A DNA stretch of 64,000 bases from Kineosporia sp. NBRC 101731 (GCF_030269305.1 NZ_BSTC01000002.1:124001-188000), one strand, 5' to 3'; shown: positions 18,511 to 28,520, counted from the first letter of the stretch. Notes: a model not told the origin generated them from the sequence alone. A program made the numbers and translations.

Positions 18511-21500
18511 CAGCCCACCGCCTCGGGATCCAGGGTCAGCAGTTCGCGCAGCTGGGCGGTGGACAGCTCGGTCAGCCAGTTCTCGCCGGTGCCGACGACC
18601 GAGGCCGCCAGCCCTCGCTTGTCGCGGATCATGGTGGCGATGCGTTCCTCGAGGGTGCCCGCGCAGACGAACTTGCGCACCTGCACGGTGCGGGACTGCC
18701 CGATCCGGAAGGCCCGGTCGGTGGCCTGGTCCTCGACGGCGGGGTTCCACCAGCGGTCCACATGGATGACGTGGTTGGCGGCGGTGAGGGTCAGTCCGGT
18801 GCCGCCGGCTTTCAGGGAGAGGATGAAGATCGGCGGGGTGTCCGGACGCTCTTCCTGGAACCGCGCGACCATCTCGTCGCGCTGGGTCTTTCGCACCCCG
18901 CCGTGCAGGAAGAGCACCTCGCGGCCGAATCTCGCGGTCAGGTGGGTGCGTAGCATCTCGCCGAACTCGGCGTACTGGGTGAAGATCAGCGCCTTCTCAC
19001 CCGAGGCGAGCACCTCGTCCAGCGTCTCCTCGAGGCGGGCCAGCTTGCCCGAACGGCCCGCGACCCGGCTGCCGTCGCGCTGGAACTGGGCCGGGTGGTT
19101 GCAGACCTGCTTGAGCTTGGTCATGGTGGCCAGCACCAGACCGCGCCGTTCCATGCCCTCGCTGTTCTCGATGCGGGCCAGCATGTCGGTGACCACGTTC
19201 TGGTAGAGCGCGGCCTGCTCCGACGTCAGGGTGCAGACCACCTCCATCTCCAGTTTCTCCGGCAGGTCACTGATGATGGTGCGGTCGGTCTTCACCCGGC
19301 GCAGGATGAACGGCTGGGTCACCGCCCGCAGCTTCTCCCGGGCCTCGTCCGACCCGACCCGCTCGATCGGCAGGGCGTAGCGCTTCTTGAAATCGGCCGG
19401 GTCGCCGAGCACCCGGGGATTGGCGAACTCCATCAGGCTCCACAGGTCGGCCAGCCGGTTCTCCACCGGCGTACCCGTGACCGCGATCCGCCGCCCGGCC
19501 GTGAGCGAACGGGCAGCCGTGGCCGCCAGGGTCGCGGCGTTCTTCACCGCCTGGGCCTCGTCGAGCACGATGCGCCGCCAGGCGTACTTGCGCAGGGTCA
19601 CCGCGTCGCGGGCGAGCAGCGAGTAGGTGGTGACGACCAGGTCGCAACCGCTCACCGCGTCGTGGAACTCCTCGCCCTGCGGACGGTCCGCGCCGTGCTG
19701 CACGTGAACCCGCAGCCCCGGCGTGAACTTCGCGGCCTCCCGCTGCCAGTTCCCGACCAGCGACATCGGGCAGACCAGCAGGGTCGGGCCGGGGATCAGG
19801 TCTGCCCCGGTGTCCCCCGTATCCTCGAGCGGCGCGTCTGCGGCCATCAGCGCGAGCAGCTGCACGGTCTTGCCCAGGCCCATGTCGTCGGCGAGAACCG
19901 CTCCCAGGCCCAGGTTCTCCAGGAATGACAGCCAGGCCACGCCGCGCTCCTGGTACGGGCGCAAATCGCCCACGAATCCCTCGGGAACCGTGAAGGGCTG
20001 CAACTGGCGATCTTCCGCGGAGGCGAGGAAGTCGGCCAGCCAGCCCGACGCGTCCACCCCGGTCACCTCGAGCCCGGCCGGGCCTTCCGAGCCGGCGCCG
20101 ATCACCGAGAGCACGTCGGCGATCGACATCGTCTCCGGACCGGTCTTGCGCCGCTTGCGCAGGAAGGCCCGGGCCTTGCGCAGTTTCTCGGGATCGACCT
20201 GCATCCACTCACCGCGCAGCCGCACCAGCGGGGCCTGCGACTCGATCAGCAGGGCCACCTCGTCGTCGGTCAGCTGCTGGTCGCCGATCGACAGCCGCCA
20301 GTCGTACTCGACGATGTCATTCTGCCGGAAGACCGGTGAGCCCTCGATCCTTCCGGGCTGGGGCGGGGTGCCCGCGCGCAGCCGGGCGCCGAGGCGCTGC
20401 GGTTTCGACCACCAGCCGGGCAGCTGCACACCGAACCCCGCACCGATCAGCAGACCCGCGGACTCGGTCAGGAACTGGTGCGCGGTGGCGGTCTCCATCA
20501 GCAGCTGCGCCGGGCGGGCCTGCAGCAGGGCGTCGCGCAGGGGCGGGAAGAGCCGCAGCGCCCGGCCCAGTTCGGCGAGCAGCGTCTCCTGCGGGCGGGG
20601 GGCGTTGCGGCGCAGCCGGGTCAGGGTCAGCTCGGCGTCCCAGATCTGCTGGGCCGGGATGAACAGGCCGGGCTGATCGGCGTCCTGCAGACCGAACTCG
20701 AGCCGCCACATCGCCGCCTCGTCGGCCGGTCGCAGCTCCTCGTCGCCCGGGCGCAGCACGCTGGTGATGTCGTCGTCGGTGGGCTCGACCAGCCGGAAAC
20801 CGGCCCGGACCAGACCGCCGGAGACCGCCTCGGCCTGCCACTGCTCCAGACCCGTGACCAGCTGGCCGATCTGGCGCCGGTTCGCGGGGAACGCCGGGTA
20901 GGGGCCGTGCAGGGCCTGCCGCCAGCCGGCCAGCCCGAGCCCGCCGGACGCCCGGGCCGGACGCAGCCGGGCCCGCACCCCGACGTCGACGAAGGCGTCC
21001 ACCGCCGCGGCCGCACACCGGCCCGGCGTGAACCCGGTCGCCCCGGTCGCCCCGGTCGCCCCGGAGGCCAGCGCCGCACCGAACGAGGGCGGCAGGGTCG
21101 CGACCGCGTGCCGGAACCACTCCCCGTCGTCACCGGTGAGAACCGGGCGCCACCGGGCCACCCCGTGACCGTCGGGAGCCTCCAGCGCGACCGGCAGCAC
21201 GCGTCCCCTGCTGATCAGATCTTCGGAGAAGGCGAGCAGAGCGAGAAGGTGACGGACGTCGGAACCGAGCGCCACCGCGTCCCCCATTGACCCTTTCAGG
21301 CCGTCGAGCACCGCGGGCGCCTGGGCGGCGGGCACCGAGACGGTGACCACCCGCCACCGGACCTCGGGAAACAGCCGGGCCGACTCGCCCTCGACGTGAC
21401 CGGAGGCGCCGGGCGCCCAGCCCGAGCGCAGGTCGAGCAGCTCGGGCGAACCGGCCGGGGCGTGCTGGAAAGAGGGCAGCACGAGGTCGGCGGTGCCCTC

Positions 21501-21716
21501 CTGCCAGCCCTCGGCGATCAGGCCGCAGACGTCGGTGAGGGTCTTCGTGAGCTCGTCGGCGGCAATGTCGAAGGGATGCTCGCGCACCTTGGGACGGCGC
21601 CCGGTGCGCTCGGCGGGCACCGCGCGGACCTGCGGATCTTCCGCCCAGAGAAGGAGAGAGCCGTCGTCTGCGGGATCACCGGGGCCGGGAGACCACCAGG
21701 CATGGACGACGAACAC
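18510..21716 (-). CDS. SNF2-family DEAD/DEAH-box helicase
   Basis: 1068 residues. The N-terminal half matches the bacterial SNF2-associated region (EWMQVDPEKLRKARAFL before the motor). The motor domain has Walker A DDMGLGKTVQ, motif Ia LLVCPMSLVGNWQRE, DEAQ box VLDEAQAVKN and SGTP-like VTGTPVENRLADLWSL. The helicase C domain has FILSLKAGGTGLTLTAA and DRAFRIGQSRTVQV. It is an ATP-driven translocase on double-stranded DNA, probably HepA-like or acting in repair. GTG start at 21716, with no strong ribosome site seen. It contains a 9-bp Gly-Ala-Thr repeat near 21030-21065. It is divergent from the cobN riboswitch region. Confidence 0.93.
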   Translation of the reverse strand: MFVVHAWWSPGPGDPADDGSLLLWAEDPQVRAVPAERTGRRPKVREHPFDIAADELTKTLTDVCGLIAEGWQEGTADLVLPSFQHAPAGSPELLDLRSGWAPGASGHVEGESARLFPEVRWRVVTVSVPAAQAPAVLDGLKGSMGDAVALGSDVRHLLALLAFSEDLISRGRVLPVALEAPDGHGVARWRPVLTGDDGEWFRHAVATLPPSFGAALASGATGATGATGFTPGRCAAAAVDAFVDVGVRARLRPARASGGLGLAGWRQALHGPYPAFPANRRQIGQLVTGLEQWQAEAVSGGLVRAGFRLVEPTDDDITSVLRPGDEELRPADEAAMWRLEFGLQDADQPGLFIPAQQIWDAELTLTRLRRNAPRPQETLLAELGRALRLFPPLRDALLQARPAQLLMETATAHQFLTESAGLLIGAGFGVQLPGWWSKPQRLGARLRAGTPPQPGRIEGSPVFRQNDIVEYDWRLSIGDQQLTDDEVALLIESQAPLVRLRGEWMQVDPEKLRKARAFLRKRRKTGPETMSIADVLSVIGAGSEGPAGLEVTGVDASGWLADFLASAEDRQLQPFTVPEGFVGDLRPYQERGVAWLSFLENLGLGAVLADDMGLGKTVQLLALMAADAPLEDTGDTGADLIPGPTLLVCPMSLVGNWQREAAKFTPGLRVHVQHGADRPQGEEFHDAVSGCDLVVTTYSLLARDAVTLRKYAWRRIVLDEAQAVKNAATLAATAARSLTAGRRIAVTGTPVENRLADLWSLMEFANPRVLGDPADFKKRYALPIERVGSDEAREKLRAVTQPFILRRVKTDRTIISDLPEKLEMEVVCTLTSEQAALYQNVVTDMLARIENSEGMERRGLVLATMTKLKQVCNHPAQFQRDGSRVAGRSGKLARLEETLDEVLASGEKALIFTQYAEFGEMLRTHLTARFGREVLFLHGGVRKTQRDEMVARFQEERPDTPPIFILSLKAGGTGLTLTAANHVIHVDRWWNPAVEDQATDRAFRIGQSRTVQVRKFVCAGTLEERIATMIRDKRGLAASVVGTGENWLTELSTAQLRELLTLDPEAVG

Positions 21717-21757
21717 CGCCCAAGGGTAGGCCAGGGGTTGGGTGCCGTGCGCCGGGC

Positions 21758-21942
21758 TGGCACAGTGGCACCGTCAGATACCCCCGAACAATCGAGCGGC
21801 GTGGTGGACAGGAAGCCGGTGAGATTCCGGCGCGGTCGCGCCACTGTGAGCGCTGAGTGACGTTTCTGGATCGATGGTCACGGCCCGTCAGGGCTGGAAG
21901 GCCTGAGACCTCACGAGGACGCCGAGCCAGGAGACTGTGCCA
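21758..21942 (+). promoter_or_regulatory. Cobalamin riboswitch upstream of cobN
   Basis: The AdoCbl-type aptamer is readable directly. The outer P1 stem pairs TGGCACAGT (21758-21766) with ACTGTGCCA (21934-21942). Inside is GGAAGCCGGTGAGATTCCGG, then GCGCCACTGTGAG (21838-21850), and the B12 box GAGCCAGGAGAC (21924-21935). It ends 44 bases before the cobN start, so it likely controls translation or early transcription of cobN in response to coenzyme B12. Confidence 0.95.
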
Positions 21943-21986
21943 CGCCGCAGCAACCCGCCGCGCGGACGGCGAGGAAGAGGACGTTC

Positions 21987-24900
21987 GTGACCGACGTGCC
22001 CATCGAACGGCAGCCCGTTCTGCTCATCTCCACCTCCGACACCGACCTGCTCAGCGCTCGCGCCAGCAACGTTCCGTACCGGCTGGCCAACCCGAACCGG
22101 GTGTCCGTGGACGACCTGGACGGCCTGCTCGACGGTGTGGCCGTCACCGTGGTGCGCCTGCTCGGCGGCACCCGGGCCTGGGAGGAGGGCCTGGCCGCCC
22201 TGCTGTCCAAGGGGGTGCCGGTGGTCGTGCTCTCCGGCGAGGCGCTGCCCGACGCCGATCTGATGAGCCGCTCCACCGTTCCCGTCGGGGTGGCCACCCA
22301 GGCCCACGGGTACCTGGTCGAGGGCGGTCCGGGCAACCTCGCCGAACTGCACGCGTTCCTGACCGACACCGTGCTCCTGACCGGATTCGGTTTCGAGCCG
22401 CCGGCCGGCACCCCGCTGTGGGGAATCCTGGAGCGACCCCCCGTGACAGGCGACCGTCCCACCGTCGCGGTGCTCTATTACCGCGCCCACCACGTGGCCG
22501 GGAACACCGCGTTCGTCGAGGCGCTCTGCACGGCCGTCGAGGACGCGGGCGGGCGGGCGCTGCCGATCTTCTGCGCCACCCTGCGCGGGGCGGACGACGA
22601 CCTGCTGGCCACGCTGGGCACCGCCGACGCCCTGCTGGTGACCGTGCTCGCGGCCGGAGGCAACCGGCCCGCCAACGCCTCGGCCGGGGGTGACGACTCC
22701 ACCTGGGACATCGGCGCCCTGGCCGCGCTGGATGTGCCGATCCTGCAGGCCATCAGCACGCTGACCTCGCGTCAGCGGTGGGTGGAGAGCTCCGAGGGGC
22801 TGATCCCACTGGACGCCGCCAACCAGGTGGCGATCCCGGAGTTCGACGGCCGGCTGATCACGGTGCCGTTCTCGTTCAAGGAGGTCGACGCGGACGGGCT
22901 CACGCAGTACGTCGCCGACCCAGAAAGATCAGCGCGGGCAGCCGGTATCGCAGTGGCCCACGCCCGTCTGCGGGCCGTTCCGCCGGCGGTCAAGCGGGTG
23001 GCCCTGATGCTCACCGCCTATCCGACCAAGCACGCGCGCATCGGTAACGCGGTGGGGCTCGACACCCCGGCCTCGGCACTGGCCCTGCTGGCGTCGATGA
23101 GGGACGCGGGGTACGACGTCGGCCCTTCCGAGGGCGAAGGTGCGTTCCCGGGTTTCGCGGCGATGGACGGCGACGCCCTGGTGCACGGGCTGATCGAGGC
23201 CGGCGGCCAGGACCTGGACTGGCTGACCGAGGACGACCTGGCGCGCAACCCGGTCCGGATCCCGGCCGCGGTGTACCGGCGCTGGTTCGCGACCCTGCCC
23301 GACGACCTGCGCGCGTCGGTCGAGGGGCACTGGGGCGCGGTACCGGGCGAGATGTTCGTCGACCCGCCGGGCGGGGCCCTGTCGAGCGGTGACCCGGACG
23401 GCGACATCGTGCTGGCCGCGATCATCGCGGGCAACGTGGTGATGCTGCTGCAACCGCCGCGGGGCTTCGGCGACAACCCGGTCGCGATCTACCACGACCC
23501 GGAGATGCCGCCCTCGCACCACTACCTGGCCGCCTACTACTGGCTGAACCTTCCTGCCTCCGAAGGCGGTTTCGGTGCGGATGCGGTGGTGCACCTGGGT
23601 AAGCACGGCACCCTGGAGTGGACGCCCGGCAAGACGCTCGCGCTGTCGGCGTCCTGCGCGCCCGACGCGGCACTGGGCAACCTGCCGCTGATCTACCCGT
23701 TCCTGGTGAACGACCCGGGCGAGGGCACGCAGGCCAAGCGCCGGGCCCACGCCACGCTGGTCGACCACCTGGTGCCGCCGATGGCCCGGGCCGACTCCTA
23801 CGGCGACATCGCCCGCCTGGAGCAGCTTCTCGACGAGTACGCCTCGGTCACGGCCCTCGACCCGGCCAAGGGCCCGGCGATCCAGTCGCAGATCTGGACG
23901 CTCATGCACGCGGCCAAGCTCGATCACGACCTGGGTCTGACGCAGCGGCCGCACGAGGCCGAGTTCGACGACATGATCCTGCACCTGGACGGCTGGCTCT
24001 GCCAGGTCAAGGACGCCCAGATCCGCGACGGGCTGCACATTCTCGGCCAGGCACCGACCGGTTCGGTGCTCGTGCACCTGGTCACGTCGATGCTGCGGGC
24101 CCGTCAGCTCTGGGCCGGTTCGCAGTCGCTACCCGGGCTGCGTGAGGCACTCGGTCTGGATGAGGCGTCGGTGGGTTCGGTCGGTGAGGACACCGACGGC
24201 CTGGAAGAGGTGGACGCGGCCCAGGCCACGGCCGAGGCCCTGGTGCAGGCGCTCTCGGACGCGTCCTGGTCGGCGGACGCGGTGCCGGCGGTGATCTCGT
24301 CGGTGTTCGCCTCGACCGAGGTGGATGTCTCGCAGGTCGACCACGAGGGGCTGGAGGCCATTCTCCGCTTCGCCGCGACCGAGGTGGTTCCCCGCCTGCT
24401 GCGCACGACGGACGAGCTCACGGCCGTACTGCACGCCCTTGAAGGCGGTTTCGTGCACCCGGGCCCGAGCGGCTCGCCGCTGCGCGGTCTGGTCAATGTG
24501 CTGCCGACCGGGCGTAACTTCTACTCGGTCGACCCGCGCGCGGTGCCGAGCCGGCTGGCCTGGGAGACGGGCCGGTCGATGGCCGAGTCGCTGCTCGAGC
24601 GGTACCGGGCGGACGAGGGTGACTGGCCGCGCTCGGTGGGCCTGTCGGTCTGGGGTACGTCGGCGATGCGGACCTCCGGTGACGACGTGGCCGAGGTACT
24701 GGCCCTGCTGGGTGTGCGGCCGGTCTGGGACGACGCCTCGCGCCGGATCACCGGGCTGGAAGCCATGTCGCTGACCGAGCTGGGGCACCCGCGCATCGAC
24801 GTCACGGTGCGCATCTCCGGTTTCTTCCGCGATGCGTTCCCGCACGTGGTGCAGATGATGGACGACGCGGTGCAGTTGGCGGCTTCCCTCGAGGAGTCTC

Positions 24901-25691
24901 CGGCGGAGAATTTTGTGCGGGCTCACGTGCAGGACGATCTTGCGGCCCACGGCGATGCGCGGCGGGCCACCACCCGGATCTTCGGATCCAAGCCCGGAAC
25001 GTACGGGGCGGGCGTCCTCCCGCTCATCGACACCCGCACCTGGCGGGACGACGCGGATCTGGCCGAGGTGTATGCGGTCTGGGGCGGTTACGCCTACGGA
25101 CGGGGGCTGGACGGCCGGCCGGCGCGTGACGACATGGAGAAGTCTTACTCTCGTATTGCCGTTGCCGCCAAGAACTACGACAGCGTCGAGCACGACATTG
25201 CCGACAGCGACGACTACTTCCAGTACCACGGCGGCATGGTGTCGATGGTGCGGGCGCTGACCGGTACGGCGCCGAAGGCCTACATCGGAGACAGCACCCA
25301 CCCCTCGGCCGTGCGCACCCGCACCCTGCACGAGGAGGTCTCCCGGGTGTTCCGCTCCCGGGTGGTCAACCCGCGCTGGGTGGCAGCGATGCAGAGGCAC
25401 GGTTACAAGGGCGCTTTCGAGATGGCCGCGACGGTGGACTACCTGTTCGGGTACGACGCCACGACCGGCGTGGTCGCGGACTGGATGTATGGCAAGCTCG
25501 CCGAGACCTACGTGCTCGACGAGGCCACGCAGAAGTTCATGACCGATTCCAACCCGTGGGCGCTGCACGGCATCACCGAGCGCCTGCTGGAGGCCGCCGA
25601 GCGAGGGCTGTGGGCCGAGCCCTCACCGGAGATGCTCGACGCGCTGCGTGAGGTCTTCCTGAAGACGGAAGGCGATCTCGAGGGCCGGTGA
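21987..25691 (+). CDS. cobN: Cobaltochelatase subunit CobN
   Basis: 1234-residue large subunit of the ATP-dependent aerobic cobalt chelatase, which binds hydrogenobyrinic acid a,c-diamide and inserts Co2+. Length is normal. Family blocks include HLGKHGTLEWTPGKTLALS, VNVLPTGRNFYSVDPRAVPS, GHPRIDVTVRISGFFRDAFP and SRVVNPRWVAAMQRHGYKGA. GTG start with GAGGA before it. Its partners would be the ChlI/ChlD-like fusion at 33694-35877, in place of CobS/CobT subunits. Transcription probably ends at the 16-bp stem-loop at 25695-25733. Confidence 0.97.
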   Translation: MTDVPIERQPVLLISTSDTDLLSARASNVPYRLANPNRVSVDDLDGLLDGVAVTVVRLLGGTRAWEEGLAALLSKGVPVVVLSGEALPDADLMSRSTVPVGVATQAHGYLVEGGPGNLAELHAFLTDTVLLTGFGFEPPAGTPLWGILERPPVTGDRPTVAVLYYRAHHVAGNTAFVEALCTAVEDAGGRALPIFCATLRGADDDLLATLGTADALLVTVLAAGGNRPANASAGGDDSTWDIGALAALDVPILQAISTLTSRQRWVESSEGLIPLDAANQVAIPEFDGRLITVPFSFKEVDADGLTQYVADPERSARAAGIAVAHARLRAVPPAVKRVALMLTAYPTKHARIGNAVGLDTPASALALLASMRDAGYDVGPSEGEGAFPGFAAMDGDALVHGLIEAGGQDLDWLTEDDLARNPVRIPAAVYRRWFATLPDDLRASVEGHWGAVPGEMFVDPPGGALSSGDPDGDIVLAAIIAGNVVMLLQPPRGFGDNPVAIYHDPEMPPSHHYLAAYYWLNLPASEGGFGADAVVHLGKHGTLEWTPGKTLALSASCAPDAALGNLPLIYPFLVNDPGEGTQAKRRAHATLVDHLVPPMARADSYGDIARLEQLLDEYASVTALDPAKGPAIQSQIWTLMHAAKLDHDLGLTQRPHEAEFDDMILHLDGWLCQVKDAQIRDGLHILGQAPTGSVLVHLVTSMLRARQLWAGSQSLPGLREALGLDEASVGSVGEDTDGLEEVDAAQATAEALVQALSDASWSADAVPAVISSVFASTEVDVSQVDHEGLEAILRFAATEVVPRLLRTTDELTAVLHALEGGFVHPGPSGSPLRGLVNVLPTGRNFYSVDPRAVPSRLAWETGRSMAESLLERYRADEGDWPRSVGLSVWGTSAMRTSGDDVAEVLALLGVRPVWDDASRRITGLEAMSLTELGHPRIDVTVRISGFFRDAFPHVVQMMDDAVQLAASLEESPAENFVRAHVQDDLAAHGDARRATTRIFGSKPGTYGAGVLPLIDTRTWRDDADLAEVYAVWGGYAYGRGLDGRPARDDMEKSYSRIAVAAKNYDSVEHDIADSDDYFQYHGGMVSMVRALTGTAPKAYIGDSTHPSAVRTRTLHEEVSRVFRSRVVNPRWVAAMQRHGYKGAFEMAATVDYLFGYDATTGVVADWMYGKLAETYVLDEATQKFMTDSNPWALHGITERLLEAAERGLWAEPSPEMLDALREVFLKTEGDLEGR

Positions 25692-25694
25692 CCT

Positions 25695-25733
25695 CTACGC
25701 CCGGTTCCTGCTCACGACAGGGACCGGGCGTAG
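25695..25733. terminator. Stem-loop shared by convergent cobN and araC-like genes
   Basis: CTACGCCCGGT (25695-25705) pairs perfectly with ACCGGGCGTAG (25723-25733), and the stem extends inward to about 16 bp with a 7-base loop. The stop codon of the AraC-family gene (25712-25714) falls in the loop. Position and stability indicate a bidirectional terminator. Confidence 0.75.
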
Positions 25734-26566
25734 GCGGCCGGGGTCGCGCCGATCGCGGCGCTGAAATCCCGCACCAGATGGGCTTGGTCGCTGTACCCGA
25801 GGTCGGCGGCGATCCGGGCCCACACCACCCGGTCACCGTGGCGCACCGCCTCGGCCGCCTCGAGCAGACGGTAGCGGCGCAGCACCCAGGTCGGCGAGAC
25901 CCCGGCGTACTCGGCGAACATTCTCTGGAGCGTACGGACGCCCGTCCCCGCCTTCTGCGCAAGATGTTCCACTTTGCGCAGGGTGCGGTCAGTCTCGGCG
26001 AGACGCGCGGTGGCAGCGACCTCTCTCGCCGCAGTGACCCTCTCGGGTCTCACGGCGTTCTCCAGGGCCGTGCGCAACACGTCGACCTTGGCCGGCTCGC
26101 CCTGGGCCCGTCCGATGTTTCGTACCAGGATGTCGTCGTCGCTGCGGACAGCCGTTCCCAGCCGGACGGTGCGGTCGTTGTACTGACCGGCCGGACCGGT
26201 CAGGAACGCGCCGAGGCCGCCGGGGGTCGTCATCGCGGCCACGCAGCTGCCTTCCCCCGCCATCCGGCGGCTCGAGCGGTTCAGCACGACGCCCTCGAGT
26301 TCGGCGACGGTGGGACCGAGGTCGTCGTCCACCGTGGTGGGCTCCTGAGGGCTGACGTAAAGATTCGCGCACGGGTGCGTCAGGAGTTCCTGGGTGTGGG
26401 TCTCCCCCGGCGGCAGGGACCACGAAACGACCCAGAACCAGCTGATCAGCCCTTCGAGGGCGGGCCCGGCCGGATAGCGGTTGAGCCGGTAGCGACGCCG
26501 GAACTCGCCCGGCTCGATGATGCCGCGGCTGTCCTGCTCGATGCTGTCGATGCTCCTGGGTTCCAT
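25712..26566 (-). CDS. AraC-family transcriptional regulator
   Basis: About 284 residues. The C-terminal AraC HTH pair is clear: TGVRTLQRMFAEYAGVSPTWVLRR and the second helix-turn-helix AARIAADLGYSDQAHLVRDF-like segment ending in TPAAYARSL. The N-terminal part resembles DUF6597-type sensors (PAGPALEGLISWFWVV). The start is placed at ATG 26566 because GAGGG precedes it; the frame upstream would overlap the divergent gene. It probably controls the divergent TIGR03086 gene 64 bp away and itself. Effector unknown. Confidence 0.88.
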   Translation of the reverse strand: MEPRSIDSIEQDSRGIIEPGEFRRRYRLNRYPAGPALEGLISWFWVVSWSLPPGETHTQELLTHPCANLYVSPQEPTTVDDDLGPTVAELEGVVLNRSSRRMAGEGSCVAAMTTPGGLGAFLTGPAGQYNDRTVRLGTAVRSDDDILVRNIGRAQGEPAKVDVLRTALENAVRPERVTAAREVAATARLAETDRTLRKVEHLAQKAGTGVRTLQRMFAEYAGVSPTWVLRRYRLLEAAEAVRHGDRVVWARIAADLGYSDQAHLVRDFSAAIGATPAAYARSLS

Positions 26567-26630
26567 CTCCGTGCCCTCGTGTCGCGGTTCTTCAATCTCG
26601 CGGTCGCACCCCGCACCTAGTTTGGTCCTC

Positions 26631-27227
26631 ATGACTCAGAGCCACGGGCAGTACCTCACCTCTGTTCTCGATCAGCTGGCCGATCTGGTGGCCGAGGTCG
26701 AGCCCTCGCAGTACGGCGCGCCGACCCCGTGCCCGGAGTTCGACGTGGCCGTACTGCGCAACCACATCCTGGCGTGGGCCCAGTTCTTCGCCGCCTCCTT
26801 CGAGCATCCCGACGGCAGCGGTGAGCGACCCGACGTGGACGGCTACGAGGCGCCCGCCTCACCGTCCGAGGCCGCCGACGTGCTACGGGACGCCTCCCGG
26901 CGGATCGCCGCATGTGTCGCGGCGGGGGTCGCCGACCAGCCGGTCACGATGTTCGGCGGGGCGATGCCCGGCTCGATGTCGCTGGGCATGTGCCTGAGCG
27001 AGTACGTCGTGCACGGGCACGACCTGGCCCGGTCCACCGGTCTTGACTGGGACCCGCCCGCCGAGGCCGTCACCGCCGCCCTGGATTTTCTCCCGAGCCT
27101 GCTCACCGACGACTACCGCGGGCCGGACAAGAGTTTCGGATACGCCGTCGAGGTGCCCGCCACCGCCCCCGCACTCGACCGGATCGTCGCTCTCAGCGGG
27201 CGTGACCCTTACTGGAAAGCCGCCTGA
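26631..27227 (+). CDS. TIGR03086-type metal-binding protein (DinB/mycothiol maleylpyruvate isomerase fold)
   Basis: 198 residues. The start is MTQSHGQYLTSVLDQL at 26631; the upstream frame overlaps the AraC gene and is not conserved. The segment TPCPEFDVAVLRNHILAWAQ matches the TIGR03086 family, which normally reads TPC-x-WDV-x-LxxH; His in RNHI and in YVVHGHDLA are the expected metal ligands. The family is actinobacterial and linked by fold to mycothiol-dependent enzymes; substrate unknown. Divergent from an AraC regulator. Its end overlaps the end of cobA by 19 bp on the other strand. Confidence 0.85.
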   Translation: MTQSHGQYLTSVLDQLADLVAEVEPSQYGAPTPCPEFDVAVLRNHILAWAQFFAASFEHPDGSGERPDVDGYEAPASPSEAADVLRDASRRIAACVAAGVADQPVTMFGGAMPGSMSLGMCLSEYVVHGHDLARSTGLDWDPPAEAVTAALDFLPSLLTDDYRGPDKSFGYAVEVPATAPALDRIVALSGRDPYWKAA

Positions 27228-28516
27228 GGGTCGGTCGGCCGGCGCTTCACCACGTCCCCGATGACGATGATCGCGGGCGGGCGGATGTTCTCCCGCTGTG
27301 CGACCTCCCCGATCTGCGCCAGGTCCGACACCGTGACGCGTTCGGCCGGCATCGAGCCGTCCTGGATCACGGCGACACCGGTCCGGGGGTCGCGGCCGTG
27401 TTCCATCAGCGTCTTCGCGATCGCGGGCAGGTTGGCCACACCCATCAGGACGACGATCGTGCCGTGCAGTTTCGCGAGCGCGGTCCAGTCGATGAGGGAG
27501 TCGGGGTTGTCGGGCGGCAGGTGGCCGGACACGATGACCGCCTCGTGGGCGACCCCGCGGTGGGTCAGAGGGATGCCGGCCAGGCCGGGCACCGAGATCG
27601 CGCTGCTGAGCCCGGGCACGACCTGGACCGGTACGCCGGCGGACAGGCAGGCCTCGAGTTCTTCGGAGCCGCGGCCGAACACGTAGGGGTCGCCGCCCTT
27701 GAGCCGCACGACGAACTTGCCGGCCAGGGCGTGCTCGACCAGGGCGGCGTTGATGGCTTCCTGCGACATCGACCGGCCCCGCGGCAGTTTCGTCGCGTCG
27801 ATCAGTTCGACGTCGGGGCTGAGCTCGGGCAGCAGGGAGCGTGGGCCGAGACGGTCGACCACCACGACATCAGCCTGGCCGAGCAGGCGGCGGCCACGCA
27901 CGGTGATCAGGTCCGGATCGCCCGGGCCGCCGCCGACCAGGGCCACGCCGGGCAGTTTCTGCGGGGCCGCGTCGGCGCGGGTCTGCTCGCCGCGGGCCTG
28001 CTTGCGGGCCGCCAGGATCTCGTCGCCCGCTCCTGAGCGCAGCCATTCGAGCAGGCTGTCCCGCACGACGGCGGCGCGGATCGGGTCGGCGCCGTGCTCG
28101 GAGCCCGGGCCGATCGACTCGCTGGCCACCGCGATGCGCAACCCGCGCCACTCGCCGCTGGCGGGTGTGGAGGCGCTGCCGCCGGCGCCGCGGTCGGCGC
28201 GGACGCAGAACACCCGTCGCTGCTCGGCCTCCTGCGCGACCGCGGCATTGGTCGCCGGGTCGTCGGTGACGGCCATGACGTACCAGGCGCCGGTCAGGTC
28301 GCCCGGCTCGTAGCGCTTGCGCTGCCAGGTGATCTCGTCGGCGCCGGCCATGCCCTCGATCGCGGGCGTGACCTCGGGCGCGATCAGCTCGACCTGCGCC
28401 CCGACGTCGAGCAGGGCCGGGAGACGACGCTGGGCGATGGTTCCGCCTCCGACCACGACGACCCGACGGCCCGTCAGGTCGAGGCCGGCAAGGTAGGGCC
28501 TGTCCACTTGCGGCAT
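27209..28516 (-). CDS. cobA: Uroporphyrinogen-III C-methyltransferase fused to precorrin-2 dehydrogenase domain
   Basis: 435-residue CysG-like fusion. The N-terminal ~200 residues are the NAD-binding precorrin-2 dehydrogenase/ferrochelatase domain (VVVVGGGTIAQRRLPALL). The C-terminal part is the SAM methyltransferase (ALVGGGPGDPDLITVRG, VVVDRLGP, LKGGDPYVFGRGSEE, VPGLSSAISVPGLAGIPLTH). It makes precorrin-2 for cobalamin and possibly sirohaem. It starts 4 bp after the cobT stop and is the last gene of the main cob run. Could equally be called cysG. Confidence 0.94.
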   Translation of the reverse strand: MPQVDRPYLAGLDLTGRRVVVVGGGTIAQRRLPALLDVGAQVELIAPEVTPAIEGMAGADEITWQRKRYEPGDLTGAWYVMAVTDDPATNAAVAQEAEQRRVFCVRADRGAGGSASTPASGEWRGLRIAVASESIGPGSEHGADPIRAAVVRDSLLEWLRSGAGDEILAARKQARGEQTRADAAPQKLPGVALVGGGPGDPDLITVRGRRLLGQADVVVVDRLGPRSLLPELSPDVELIDATKLPRGRSMSQEAINAALVEHALAGKFVVRLKGGDPYVFGRGSEELEACLSAGVPVQVVPGLSSAISVPGLAGIPLTHRGVAHEAVIVSGHLPPDNPDSLIDWTALAKLHGTIVVLMGVANLPAIAKTLMEHGRDPRTGVAVIQDGSMPAERVTVSDLAQIGEVAQRENIRPPAIIVIGDVVKRRPTDPQAAFQ

Positions 28517-28520
28517 TGTC

